The position numbers were made by a program, and so were the translations under genes. The notes under the pieces are model-generated. The model searched no databases. It worked only from the letters and a program-made list of their open reading frames with translations, and was not told the origin of the DNA. A DNA stretch of 64,000 nucleotides from Actinoplanes sp. M2I2 (GTDB lineage Bacteria; Actinomycetota; Actinomycetes; Mycobacteriales; Micromonosporaceae), in contig NZ_JALPVJ010000009.1 in assembly GCF_023544445.1 (NCBI RefSeq), positions 1 through 64,000 of the forward strand, given 5' to 3'. Within the stretch, counting starts at the first letter, position 1, and every line of letters begins with the position of its first letter. Shown here piece after piece: positions 17,971 through 26,830 of this stretch.

Positions 17971-18870
17971 ATGATCACGGTCGAACGACTCACGAAAAGG
18001 TACGGCAGTCACCCCGCAGTCGACGACATCTCCTTCACGTGCGAACCGGGCACGGTGACCGGGTTCCTCGGCCCGAACGGCGCCGGCAAGTCCACCACGA
18101 TGCGGATGATCTGCGGGCTCACGCCGCCCACGACCGGCTCGGCGACCGTCGGCGGGACGCCCTATCGCCGGCTGGGCAATCCGGGCCGGCACGTCGGCGT
18201 GCTGCTCGACGCGTCGGCTCAGCACGCCGGGCGTACGGGCCGGGAAGTGCTCTCCCTGGCCGCGCTCACCATGGGCGTCGACCGGCGTGAGGTGCCCCGG
18301 GCCCTCGACCGGGTGGGGCTGAACGCGACCGCGGGCAAGCGACGCGTCCGGGCGTACTCGCTGGGCATGCGGCAACGGCTGGGCCTGGCTCTGGCTCTGC
18401 TGGGCGACCCCTCCGTCCTGATCCTGGACGAGCCGGCCAACGGGCTCGACCCCGAGGGCATCTACTGGATGCGCGGTCTGCTGCGCGACTTCGCCGACCG
18501 GGGAGGCACCGTCCTGCTCTCCTCGCACCTGCTGCGCGAGGTCGAAGCCGTGGCCGACCAGCTGGTCGTGATCGGCGCGGGGAAGGTCGTCGCGCAGGGC
18601 GACAAGGCCGAGCTGCTCGCGCAGACCGGCACTCTGGTGCGCGCGGCCGATCCGGCGGCGCTGGCCATGGTTCTCGAGCGCGCGGGGCTGACCGGGACGA
18701 AGACGACCGACGGGGGCGTCGTGGTTCCGGCCGGTTCCGAGGTGATCGGGCGGGCCGCGGCCGACGCCGGGCTCGTCCTGCTCGAGCTGCGACCGGCCGG
18801 ATCCGGTGGCCTTGAGCAGATGTTCCTCACCCTGACCGCCGGCGATTCCGTCAAGGAGGCAGTCCGATGA
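17971..18870 (+). CDS. ABC transporter ATP-binding protein
   Basis: 299 residues from the ATG at 17971; the frame is open upstream, but the protein family starts here (MITVERLTKRYG). Walker A is GPNGAGKST (about 39-47), the signature is YSLGMRQRLGLALALL, Walker B is VLILDEPANGLDPEG and the switch histidine is in LLSSHLLREVE. It is of the ABC-2 type, paired with the membrane protein that starts inside its stop codon. It exports an unknown substrate; related pairs confer antibiotic or bacteriocin resistance. It is divergent from the kinase/regulator pair, which probably controls it. Confidence 0.93.
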   Translation: MITVERLTKRYGSHPAVDDISFTCEPGTVTGFLGPNGAGKSTTMRMICGLTPPTTGSATVGGTPYRRLGNPGRHVGVLLDASAQHAGRTGREVLSLAALTMGVDRREVPRALDRVGLNATAGKRRVRAYSLGMRQRLGLALALLGDPSVLILDEPANGLDPEGIYWMRGLLRDFADRGGTVLLSSHLLREVEAVADQLVVIGAGKVVAQGDKAELLAQTGTLVRAADPAALAMVLERAGLTGTKTTDGGVVVPAGSEVIGRAAADAGLVLLELRPAGSGGLEQMFLTLTAGDSVKEAVR

Positions 18871-19655
18871 CCGCCGTACTGGAGAACACCCCCGCCACGG
18901 AGCTGCGCGGGCGCGACGGGCGCCCGGTGCCCCTGGGCCGCCTCACCCTGGTCGAGCTGCGCAAACTCGCCGACACCCGGGCCGGGCTGTGGCTGTTGAT
19001 CGTGATCGGCTTCGCCACGCTGGGGACCTCGGCCATCGTGCTCGGCTGGGCGCCCGACGACGAGATGACGTTCGCCGGCTTCTTCGCCTTCGGCCTGTTG
19101 CCCTCGGCGGTGCTGCTGCCCGTGCTGGGCATCCTGTCGATGACCGCGGAGTGGTCCCAGCGAACCGCTCTCACCACCTTCACCCTGGTCCCGGCGCGGG
19201 AACGGGTGATCGGCGCCAAGCTGGCCGCCGGGGTGCTCGTCGCGGCCGCGTCGACGGCGGCGACGATCATTCTGGCCGCCGCGGCCAACCTGCTCGGCCG
19301 GGCCATCGGCGGCGACGGCGACTGGGACATCCCCGGTTCGCTGCTCTGGCAGGGCCTGCTGCTCCAGGTGATCTTCGTGCTCATGGGACTGGCCTTCGGC
19401 GCGCTGCTGATGAACTCGCCGGTCGCGATCGTCGCGTACTTCGCCCTGCCGCTGGTCTGGAGCATCCTCGGCGAGACGATCCAGGCCCTGAGGACGGCGG
19501 CCGGCTGGCTGGACATCAACGCCACGACGGCGCCCCTCTCGGAGCCGGGCATGACCGGCGACGAATACGCCCGGCTGGGCGTCACGGCCGTGGTCTGGGT
19601 GCTCGTGCCCCTGGCCTTCGGCGTCTGGCGCATGCTGCGGCGCGAAGTCTCGTAG
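18867..19655 (+). CDS. ABC-2 type transporter permease
   Basis: A 262-residue membrane protein with about six hydrophobic helices after an N-terminal cytoplasmic stretch. The LTLVELRKLADTRAGLWLL amphipathic entry helix (near residue 22) is typical of ABC-2 permeases, as is the TALTTFTLVPARERVIGAKLA loop between helices 2 and 3. Its ATG overlaps the stop of the ATPase gene by four bases (ATGA). The two proteins should form the exporter, with two copies of each. Confidence 0.9.
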   Translation: MTAVLENTPATELRGRDGRPVPLGRLTLVELRKLADTRAGLWLLIVIGFATLGTSAIVLGWAPDDEMTFAGFFAFGLLPSAVLLPVLGILSMTAEWSQRTALTTFTLVPARERVIGAKLAAGVLVAAASTAATIILAAAANLLGRAIGGDGDWDIPGSLLWQGLLLQVIFVLMGLAFGALLMNSPVAIVAYFALPLVWSILGETIQALRTAAGWLDINATTAPLSEPGMTGDEYARLGVTAVVWVLVPLAFGVWRMLRREVS

Positions 19656-19700
19656 CGCCGGTGCCGTTTGCGGCCGGTCGGGGTGGGTAGCGTCGGGTTC

Positions 19701-19967
19701 ATGCCCATCGGTGCCCAGCCCCCCGGCCGGCGCGGCACGGTCGAGGAACCGTACAGCCCGCTCAACCTGCGGCTGATCCTGGCCGCGTTCGGGTTCGTCG
19801 TCTGTGTCGTGCTGGCGATCGTGCTCTTCCGCTCCGGCTGGCCCGTGCCCGGCTGGCTGTTGCTGGCCTGGGCCGCGGTCGCCCTGATCGACATCGTCGT
19901 GGTGCAACTGCGCCGCCGGGCCCGCCGTCGCGCCGAGGGTGGACGCGACCATTCCCTCTTCGAATAG
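19701..19967 (+). CDS. Small two-helix membrane protein, DUF6343-like
   Basis: 88 residues. A hydrophilic N-terminus containing EEPYSPLNLRLILAAFGFVV leads into two membrane helices (about 24-42 and 48-65) and a basic C-terminus rich in arginine. This fits the actinobacterial DUF6343 family, whose function is unknown. The ATG at 19701 is chosen because a TAGCGT -10 box ends seven bases before it, consistent with a leaderless mRNA; the frame is open back to 19668. Confidence 0.65.
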   Translation: MPIGAQPPGRRGTVEEPYSPLNLRLILAAFGFVVCVVLAIVLFRSGWPVPGWLLLAWAAVALIDIVVVQLRRRARRRAEGGRDHSLFE

Positions 19968-20006
19968 CCGGGTGGCCGCTGCCCCCGGCTAGTAGCGTAC
20001 CGGTGC

Positions 20007-22154
20007 ATGAGCCGCGCCCGTTTTGCAGCTTTTGTCGTCATGGTTCTGCTCGTCGGCGTCCCGGTCCCGGCCCAGGCGCGCGAGGCTGGGCCGACCTCCG
20101 ACGTACGGGAAATGACCCGGACCCATCTGACGCTGGACGAACCGCTGAGGCCCGGGCCGCGGGGCCGGGCGGCGGCCAAGCCCACGCCTCCAGTGGGGAC
20201 GGTGCGGGAATGGCTGGCGCTCGACGACACGACCGGCAAGCTGTATCGCAAGACGTTCGCGCTCAAGGCGGTCGGGCGGCACCTCGAGGTGTGGGTGGCC
20301 CAGGACCTCGCCTTTCCGGCCACCGACTGCCGCACGAACTCCATCGAGGTCACCGACGCGAACATCGCGGCGCTGGTGGACGAGTTCGACCGGACGATCC
20401 ATCCGAAGGAGACGGCGGTCTTCAGCACGCCGCCCGCCCGGGACGGGACGCGGGCGACGACGCGCGGCGACTTCACCGGCGACGGCGACAAGACGGTGAC
20501 GCTGGTCGACAACATCCGCGATGCCAACTACTACACGTTCCCCGAAGCGGTCACCTACGTCGCCGGCTTCTTCTCGCAGCAGCTCAACGAACTGCTCGAC
20601 CGCAACGTGATGACGATCGACGCGTACGACTGGAAGCACCGCCTCGGGGCGCAGCCGGCCGATGACCCGACGGACGACCTCTGCACCAGCCGGCCCGCGC
20701 GGCCCCGCCTGTACGAGGCGACCTTCGCCCACGAGTGGCAGCACCTCCTCGAGTATTACGCCGACCGCGAGGAGACGACGTGGCTCGACGAGGGGCTGGC
20801 CGACTTCGCGGCGACGCTGACCGGCTACACCGACGCGCGCGCGACCATCGACGAGCCCGGAAACGACACGCATCTGATGTGTTTCCAGGGCCACGGCATC
20901 GTGAAGACCAAGTACAACGCCAACACGCGCGACTGCGGCGGTCCGCAGAACTCGCTGAACCTGTGGGACGAGGGCACGCCGAGCGAGGTGCTCGCCGATT
21001 ACGGCAACGCGTACCAGTTCATCCTCTACCTGCGGGACCGCTTCGGCCTGGGCGTGGTGTCCATGTTGCATCGGGACGGCCTGCGCCAGGGGCTGGCCGC
21101 GGTGCAGGCCGCCCTGCCGACCGGGGTGACGCTCTACGACGTGCTGCACGACTACCAGGTGATGACGCTGGTCGACGGGGTCGTGGGCGAGCCGGGCGGG
21201 ACCGTCTCGGGGGCGCCGATCGCGAACGTGACGGCGGCCGGCCTGCGCTCGTCGGTCAACCTGGCCAACGGGTCGACCCACGCGCAGCCCGGAGCCGCGC
21301 CCAACGGGGCCGACTACGTGCCGTTGCCGACGCCGCTCACGTCGGTGAGTTTCCGGGGCGCCACCCATCTGGATCCGCGGCCGACCGGCTGGACGGTCGC
21401 CGACCGCACGCTCTTCTCGGGCAACCGCGACGACCTCGACTCGCAGGTCGTGCTGCCGGTCACCATTCCGGCCGGTCAGCCGGTGCTCTCGCTGGAGACC
21501 TCGTACGCGACCGAGGAGCGCAACGATTTCGCCTACGTCACCATCTCGACCAACGGCGGCCGCACCTTCCACTCGGTGACCGGCGACCGGACCGTTCCCG
21601 GGCCGCTGGGCCCGGGTCTCACCGGCGCCAGCGGTGGAGTCGTCACAGCGAATTACCCCCTCGCCCCGTACGCCGGGAGGGCCGTGCTGCTGGGCCTGCG
21701 GTATGTCACCGACGCGGCCGTGTCGCGGGGCGGCTGGCGCATCGGCACGGTGACCCTGGCCGGGCGCACCCTGAGCGACGGCTCCACTCTGACCGGGTGG
21801 AAGTCGCCCACCGAGATCGTCCCGACCCCGGTGCACAACTGGCACGTCCGGCTCGTGGGCCTGCGCGACCGGCACGCCGAGATCGTTCCGCTGTCCGACT
21901 TCGCCCGGCTGAAGGACTATCCCCGGGTCGTGGCGATCGTCTCCCACGACGCTCCGGACGAGACGGAGACACGTTCCGCTCCCTACCGCGTCGAAGCCAA
22001 CGGCGTCCTTCAACCCGGCGGCCTCACCGACCCCTCGGCCACCGAACCATTGCCCACCAGCTCGGGCGACGCGCCCGCGGGCGCGTCGCCCGGCAACACT
22101 TCGGGCGCGTATGCCGGCGGCGCGGGTGGGCGTGGTCATGGCAGCAGGCCGTAG
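20007..22154 (+). CDS. Secreted zinc metalloprotease (M6/M30-like gluzincin)
   Basis: 715 residues with a clear signal peptide (MSRARFAAFVVMVLLVGVPVPAQA). After a pro-region, the catalytic motif HEWQHLLEYY (HExxH) lies near residue 245, followed by WLDEGLADFAATL, which gives the third ligand glutamate. This spacing suits gluzincin peptidases of the hyicolysin (M30) or immune-inhibitor-A-like kind. From about residue 440 the chain is a beta-rich region with TISTNGGRTFHSV and LGLRYVTDA, as in the jelly-roll part of M6 enzymes. It should act outside the cell on proteins. A TAGCGT box ends eight bases before the ATG, so the mRNA may be nearly leaderless. Its 3' end overlaps the convergent cyclase gene by 19 bases. 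Confidence 0.78.
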   Translation: MSRARFAAFVVMVLLVGVPVPAQAREAGPTSDVREMTRTHLTLDEPLRPGPRGRAAAKPTPPVGTVREWLALDDTTGKLYRKTFALKAVGRHLEVWVAQDLAFPATDCRTNSIEVTDANIAALVDEFDRTIHPKETAVFSTPPARDGTRATTRGDFTGDGDKTVTLVDNIRDANYYTFPEAVTYVAGFFSQQLNELLDRNVMTIDAYDWKHRLGAQPADDPTDDLCTSRPARPRLYEATFAHEWQHLLEYYADREETTWLDEGLADFAATLTGYTDARATIDEPGNDTHLMCFQGHGIVKTKYNANTRDCGGPQNSLNLWDEGTPSEVLADYGNAYQFILYLRDRFGLGVVSMLHRDGLRQGLAAVQAALPTGVTLYDVLHDYQVMTLVDGVVGEPGGTVSGAPIANVTAAGLRSSVNLANGSTHAQPGAAPNGADYVPLPTPLTSVSFRGATHLDPRPTGWTVADRTLFSGNRDDLDSQVVLPVTIPAGQPVLSLETSYATEERNDFAYVTISTNGGRTFHSVTGDRTVPGPLGPGLTGASGGVVTANYPLAPYAGRAVLLGLRYVTDAAVSRGGWRIGTVTLAGRTLSDGSTLTGWKSPTEIVPTPVHNWHVRLVGLRDRHAEIVPLSDFARLKDYPRVVAIVSHDAPDETETRSAPYRVEANGVLQPGGLTDPSATEPLPTSSGDAPAGASPGNTSGAYAGGAGGRGHGSRP

Positions 22155-22831
22155 ATGAGGGCCGGGGAGCCGGAGCCGGCCCGGTTGATCTGACCGCCGC
22201 AGAGGATCTGGGCGCCCGTCTCGGGCAGAGCCTCGAGGTTGGCCAGGATCTCGAGGCTGATGCGATGTCGCTGGTAGATCAGATGCGAGACGGTGTAGGT
22301 GGCATCGATGCCCACGTCGGGGCTGAAGGCGTCGGTGCCCGTGCCGCCCCGGTCGCCGATGCGGCCGGTGTCGATGAGCCAGCGGGCCGTCTCGACCGCG
22401 AAGCCGGGATGACGAGGCGCGCCGTCGACGCCGGCGTTGGTGAACTCGGCCGTGCCCCACTTGCCGTCCCAGCCCGTCCAGATGATGACCATCGACTCGG
22501 CCGGGATGCGCCCGTGCACCTGCTCCCACCGCTCGACGTCGGCGATCGACACGGCGTAGTCGGGATCGCGGGCGCACCGCTCGCGCACGTCGAGCTTGAC
22601 GGCGCTCAGATGCAGATCGGCCAGATCGAGCTCGTCGGCCAGCGGCTCGCCCTCGTTGAAGTGGCCGGGCGCGCCCCAATGAGTGCCGGTGTGCTCACCC
22701 TGCCGGATCAGGCGCAGGTAGTAGCCGTCCTTGTCGATCGTGGCGACCGTCTCCAGCTCGGACGGCGGATCGCCGGGATAGAGATTGGTCGTGGCGGGGT
22801 CGTTCACGTGGGAGAGGCTGATGAGCCGCAT
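22136..22831 (-). CDS. Cyclase-family hydrolase (kynurenine-formamidase-like)
   Basis: A 231-residue member of the PF04199 cyclase superfamily, which includes kynurenine formamidase. The metal-binding motif appears as GEHTGTHWGAPGHF (about residues 45-58), where typical members have HxGTHxDxPxH; tryptophan-glycine replaces the usual x-D at one point. The late DAFSPDVGIDAT segment (about residue 163) and HRISLEILANLEALP also fit. The substrate is an amide or ester of unknown identity. An alternative start three codons upstream (22840) is possible. It is divergent from the MerR operon and may share its control region. Confidence 0.8.
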   Translation of the reverse strand: MRLISLSHVNDPATTNLYPGDPPSELETVATIDKDGYYLRLIRQGEHTGTHWGAPGHFNEGEPLADELDLADLHLSAVKLDVRERCARDPDYAVSIADVERWEQVHGRIPAESMVIIWTGWDGKWGTAEFTNAGVDGAPRHPGFAVETARWLIDTGRIGDRGGTGTDAFSPDVGIDATYTVSHLIYQRHRISLEILANLEALPETGAQILCGGQINRAGSGSPALIYGLLP

Positions 22832-22850
22832 GGCAGCCACTCTAGCCCAT

Positions 22851-22875
22851 TGACAGTGTCACCGTGACAGTGTCA
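22851..22875. promoter_or_regulatory. Two tandem TGACA-n-TGTCA palindromes (probable MerR operator)
   Basis: Two identical 11-bp palindromes, TGACAGTGTCA at 22851-22861 and 22865-22875, sit three bases apart between the divergent cyclase and merR genes. The second ends two bases before the first possible merR start. Binding there would occlude both transcription and translation starts. Autoregulation by the MerR protein is an inference. Confidence 0.6.
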
Positions 22876-22877
22876 CA

Positions 22878-23546
22878 GTGATGGGCATGTGGACGCTCGA
22901 CGAGCTGGTGGAACGGGTGCGGGAAGCCTTGGAGGCCGAGTACCCCGGCGCACCCAACGGACGCGTCCGCGACGTGCCCGATCGCCGGGCGATCCGCTGG
23001 TATTCGACGATCGGCCTGGTCGACAAGCCCCTCGGCATGCGCGGCCGCACCGCCCTCTACGGTCCTCGCCACCTGCAGCAACTGGTCGCGATCAAGCGCC
23101 GGCAGGCGGAGGGGCACGCGCTCGCCGACATCCAGGCCGAGCTGACCGGCCTGTCCCCGACCGCGCTCACCGACATCGCCCTCGTGCCGTCCCACCTGCT
23201 CATCGAGGTCGACCAAGAGGCCCTCGACCGCCAGCGCCACGATCACCGCGAACGTTTCTGGGCCGACCAGCCCGCCTCACCACCGCCCGCAAACTCACCG
23301 CTTGCACAGTCAACGCCCGCACAGTCAACGCCCGCACAGTCACCTTCCACACCGGTCCTGAGCGCGCTCCCGGCTCAGCCCTTCACCGGCCTGGCGCTCG
23401 GCGGCGGCGTGCTGCTGCTCGTTCCCCGCGCCCTGTCCGACCGCGACCGCGACGCCGTCGCCGAGGCCGCCGCACCCCTGCTCGACCTGCTCACCGCCCG
23501 AGGCCTCACTCTCGCCGAAGGCTCGAACGATGGGAGTCCGTCATGA
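22878..23546 (+). CDS. MerR-family transcriptional regulator
   Basis: 222 residues. An N-terminal winged helix (MWTLDELVERVREAL, then DRRAIRWYSTIGLVDKP, then YGPRHLQQLVAIKRRQAEGHALADIQ) is the MerR DNA-binding domain. The C-terminal part has no cysteine cluster, so it is unlikely to be a metal sensor. The first domain is followed by a low-complexity stretch (about 133-160) made of in-frame 15-bp repeats (AQSTP). GTG 22878, ATG 22881 and ATG 22887 are all possible starts; no ribosome site is seen, and the mRNA may be leaderless. The stop overlaps the start of the VIT/VWA gene by four bases, so the two form an operon. Confidence 0.82.
   Translation: MMGMWTLDELVERVREALEAEYPGAPNGRVRDVPDRRAIRWYSTIGLVDKPLGMRGRTALYGPRHLQQLVAIKRRQAEGHALADIQAELTGLSPTALTDIALVPSHLLIEVDQEALDRQRHDHRERFWADQPASPPPANSPLAQSTPAQSTPAQSPSTPVLSALPAQPFTGLALGGGVLLLVPRALSDRDRDAVAEAAAPLLDLLTARGLTLAEGSNDGSPS
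23304..23344 (+). repeat. 15-bp direct repeat inside merR (2.7 copies)
   Basis: The unit GCACAGTCAACGCCC starts at 23304, 23319 and 23334, the last copy being partial. The 15-bp period keeps the frame and adds AQSTP units to the protein. Copy number probably varies between strains. Confidence 0.7.
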
Positions 23547-26062
23547 CCCTCTCCGTCACCCCGATGGATGCCGGGGAGATCAGCCGCATCACGATCCTGC
23601 CCGACGCCGGCTTCGGCACGTTGCGGACAGATCGGGGCGCACTCCCGCTCGACCGCCTCGACGTGCGGGCCCGGATCAGCGGCCTGGTCGCGCGCACGGT
23701 GGTACGGACCGAGTTCGTCAACGTGCACGACGTCGCGCTCGAGGCGACCTACATTTTCCCGCTGCCCGACCGCGCCGCGGTCACCGGCATGACGATGAGC
23801 GCCGACGACCGCACGGTCACCGCCGAGCTGCAGGAGCGGGGTCAGGCCCGCGAGACGTACGACCGGGCCATCGCGGCCGGTCAGCGTGCGTCGATCGCCG
23901 AGGAGGAACGGCCCGACGTCTTCACGATACGGGTCGGCAACATTCTTCCCGGCGAGCGCGTCGTCATCGAGCTCAGCCTGGTCGGGCCGCTGCCGTTCGA
24001 GGACGGCGCCGCGACGTTCCGGTTTCCCCTGGTGGTGGCGCCGCGCTACATCCCGGGCACGCCGCTGTCCGGTCCGGCGGTCGGTGACGGCTGGGTGCCC
24101 GACACCGACGCCGTCCCCGACGCCTCGCGGATCACCCCACCGGTGCTGCTGCCCGGCTTCCCCAACCCGCTGCGGCTGGGCATCGCCGTCGAGATCGACC
24201 CGGCCGGGCTCGAGCTGGGCGAGGTCCGCTCGAGCCTGCACACGGTGGTCGACCACGACGGGGTGCTGACGATCGGCGCCGACGAGCGCGCCAACCGCGA
24301 CTTCGTGCTGCGACTGCCCTACGCCGGTGGTGGCGAGACGGCCATTGCGGTGCCCGACGAGACGGCCGGCGACACCGCCGACGAGCCCGCGGGCGTCTAC
24401 CAGCTCGTCGTGCTGCCGCCGGCCGACGCGACGGCCCCCCGCCCCAAGGACGTCGTCCTGCTGCTCGACCGCTCGGGCAGCATGGGCGGCTGGAAGATGG
24501 TGGCTGCCCGCCGCGCCGCGGCCCGGGTCGTCGACACGTTGACCGCCGCCGACCGCTTCGCCGTCCTCACCTTCGACCACCAGGTCGACCGCCCCGACGA
24601 TCTGCCCGAGGGCCTGGCCGAGGCGACCGACCGCCATCGCTTCCGTGCGGTGGAGCACCTGGCCCGGGCCACCGCCCGCGGCGGCACCGAGCTGCTCCGC
24701 CCGCTCGCCGACGGGCTCGGGCTGCTGGGCGCGAGCGAGGGCCGCGACCGGGTGCTCGTGCTGGTCACCGACGGCCAGGTCGGCAACGAGGATCAGATCG
24801 TCCACGACATCGCCCCGCTGATCGGCACGACCCGCATCCACACGATCGGCATCGACCGGGCGGTCAACGCCGGCTTCCTGGGCCGGCTCGCCGCCCTCGG
24901 CGCCGGCCGCGCCGAGCTGGTCGAGAGCGAGGACCGTCTGGACGAGGCGATGGAGCACATCCACCGCCGCATCGGCGCGCCGGTGGTCACCGACCTGCGC
25001 ATCACGGCGACCGGTCTGCGGCTGGTCGACGACGAGCGGACGCCGGCCCGGATGCCCGGTCTCTACCCCGGCGTGCCGCTGGTGATCAGCGGCCGCTACA
25101 CCGGACGGGCCGCCGGCGAGCTCGTCGTCACCGGCCGCACCCGCGACGACCGCGAGTTCCGCACGACCGTGCCGGTCCAGCAGCGCTCCGAGCCGGCCGT
25201 CGCGGCCCAGTGGGCGCGGGCCCGGCTGCGCGATCTCGAGGACGCGTACGCGGCCGGCGACCGCGGCCTGGAGCAGAGCATCGTGGCGACGTCCCTGCGC
25301 TACGGCGTGCTGTGCCGCTTCACGGCCTTCGTCGCCGTCGACAGCCGAGTCGTGCACGAGGGCGGCGAGGCCCGCCGCATCACCCAGCCGGTCGAGCTGC
25401 CCGACGGCTGGGAGGCCCCCGGCGATGCCGCGCCCGCGATGATGCGCCTGACCGCCGCATCGGCCCCGATGCCGCCGGCCCCGGCCGCACCCGGTCGCTT
25501 CTCCCCGACCTTCGCCGCGGAGTCACTGGCCGATCCGGGAGATGCCGGCTTCTCCGGTATTGCCGGGAGCGCCGGTGGCGGTGGCGGTGGCGGTGGCGGC
25601 ATCCTGGGCAGTCCCGCCGGCGGTGGCGGCCACGTCGCCCGGGGCGGATCCCGAGGTCGCGCCCGCACACCGGGATTCATGGCCACCCGTGCCGGAAAGG
25701 CCGTCGCCGGGTCCGGCGCGCCGTCGCTCGACGAGGTGCGCACCCTGGCCGCCACCGAAGCGCAGCGCCTGCGCGACGCGGCGACCACCCTGCCCGAGTG
25801 GGAGCGGCGAGAGCTCCTCGACGACCTGGCCAGCCGCCTGGACGTCCTGATCGGCTCGTCCACCGATCCCGAGGTGACTCCACTGAAGGAGTTGGTGGAC
25901 AAGCTCCGCTCCGACACACCCGTCGCCGAGAAGTGGACGACCGCGCTCCAGGTCCTGAGCGACTTCGCCGGCCCGCCACCCGCCGCGCCGCACACGGCCG
26001 GCGATCAGCCCGCCCCCGCCGCCGACGGCGCTCCGCAACGCAAGGCGTTCTGGAAGCGCTGA
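23543..26062 (+). CDS. VIT and von Willebrand factor A domain protein
   Basis: 839 residues. An N-terminal VIT domain (about 15-150; YIFPLPDRAAVTGMTM, then RETYDRAIAAGQRASIAEEERPDVFTIRVGNILPGERV) resembles that of inter-alpha-trypsin inhibitor heavy chains. The VWA domain (about 305-480) has an intact metal-ion-dependent adhesion site, DRSGSMGGWK. A glycine-rich low-complexity segment (about 670-715) separates it from a helical C-terminus. No signal peptide is visible, so it is likely cytoplasmic or membrane-associated. VIT-VWA proteins are widespread in bacteria but poorly understood. It is translationally coupled to the MerR regulator, an unusual partner that implies induction by a small ligand. 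Confidence 0.88.
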   Translation: MTLSVTPMDAGEISRITILPDAGFGTLRTDRGALPLDRLDVRARISGLVARTVVRTEFVNVHDVALEATYIFPLPDRAAVTGMTMSADDRTVTAELQERGQARETYDRAIAAGQRASIAEEERPDVFTIRVGNILPGERVVIELSLVGPLPFEDGAATFRFPLVVAPRYIPGTPLSGPAVGDGWVPDTDAVPDASRITPPVLLPGFPNPLRLGIAVEIDPAGLELGEVRSSLHTVVDHDGVLTIGADERANRDFVLRLPYAGGGETAIAVPDETAGDTADEPAGVYQLVVLPPADATAPRPKDVVLLLDRSGSMGGWKMVAARRAAARVVDTLTAADRFAVLTFDHQVDRPDDLPEGLAEATDRHRFRAVEHLARATARGGTELLRPLADGLGLLGASEGRDRVLVLVTDGQVGNEDQIVHDIAPLIGTTRIHTIGIDRAVNAGFLGRLAALGAGRAELVESEDRLDEAMEHIHRRIGAPVVTDLRITATGLRLVDDERTPARMPGLYPGVPLVISGRYTGRAAGELVVTGRTRDDREFRTTVPVQQRSEPAVAAQWARARLRDLEDAYAAGDRGLEQSIVATSLRYGVLCRFTAFVAVDSRVVHEGGEARRITQPVELPDGWEAPGDAAPAMMRLTAASAPMPPAPAAPGRFSPTFAAESLADPGDAGFSGIAGSAGGGGGGGGGILGSPAGGGGHVARGGSRGRARTPGFMATRAGKAVAGSGAPSLDEVRTLAATEAQRLRDAATTLPEWERRELLDDLASRLDVLIGSSTDPEVTPLKELVDKLRSDTPVAEKWTTALQVLSDFAGPPPAAPHTAGDQPAPAADGAPQRKAFWKR

Positions 26063-26149
26063 CCGCCATCAGCCGACGCGCTGGTACCGGGCACCGCCTC
26101 ACCAAGCGGCGGTGCCCACCGGGCCATCAAGTGGCGGGCAACGAGCCCT

Positions 26150-26410
26150 CAATCGGCGGCGCACCCGGCCACCACGCGGCGGCGCGCACCCCGGCCACCA
26201 CGCGGTGGCGCGCACCCCGGCAATTGAGCCGTAGCGACGATCCGGCCATCACGCGGCGACGGCCACGCGGTCAGCAGACGGCAACGCGCACCCGGTGATC
26301 ACGCCGCAGTGCCTCACCCGGTCATCACGGGCCAGCGCTCACGCGGTCATCACGCCGCAGTGACCCCAACGCGGTCATCACACGGCAGCGCCCGCCCGGT
26401 CATCACGCGG
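26150..26410. repeat. Degenerate repeat region rich in GGTCATCACGC/GGCCACCACGC
   Basis: This stretch lies in the 768-base gap after the VIT/VWA gene. Variants of CGGTCATCACGC, CGGCCATCACGC and CGGCCACCACGC recur with irregular spacing of about 20-40 bases. Open frames cross it in both directions, but they are low complexity (His, Arg, Pro) and lack ribosome sites. I see no gene here. Confidence 0.6.
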
Positions 26411-26470
26411 CGACGGCCGACGGATGGCGAGGGCGCGCGGTCACCGGCCGGCGAGGACGCGCGGCTCTCC

Positions 26471-26570
26471 GGGTGGCGAGGGCGCGCGGCCGGCGGGTGG
26501 CGAGGGCGCGCGGCCGGCGGGTGGCGAGGGCGCGCGGCCGGCGGGTGGGGAGGGCGCGCGGGTGGGGACG
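26471..26570. repeat. 24-bp tandem repeat, about 3.5 to 4 copies
   Basis: The unit beginning GGGTGGCGAGGGCGCGCGG starts at 26471, 26495 and 26519, with a degraded copy at 26543. The 24-bp length keeps frame, and one strand would read a WRGRAAGG peptide, but no start signal or family supports a gene. It lies 260 bases before the lectin-domain gene. Confidence 0.75.
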
Positions 26571-26830
26571 TGGTCTGGTCGTGGGCGCTCGTGTCGCGGC
26601 GGGGTGGTGGAGGCGGTAGGTTCGTGCGAGATCATTTCGGTTCTCCGCTTTGGAGTGGGCGCGTTGCCGCACGGTCACCTGTCGCCAAGCCGACGGAAGC
26701 TGGTCGTTCCCTGCCTGATCGGCCGCAAGGGGCGGAAAGTCGGATGTTCAGGGGACGGCGGGATGGTGATCGCGGCGGGTAACTTGGGCGGCCGATCGTC
26801 TCTTGGCAGCTCGATGGCGGCGGGTGAAGC

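Noticed and set aside
16665..18290. A 541-codon plus-strand frame across the histidine kinase gene
   Set aside because: Antisense shadow of the kinase that runs into another frame of the ABC gene; no domain is recognisable.
19989..22679. An 896-codon open frame on the minus strand
   Set aside because: It is the antisense shadow of the metalloprotease and cyclase genes in very GC-rich DNA; it has no recognisable domain and no start signals.
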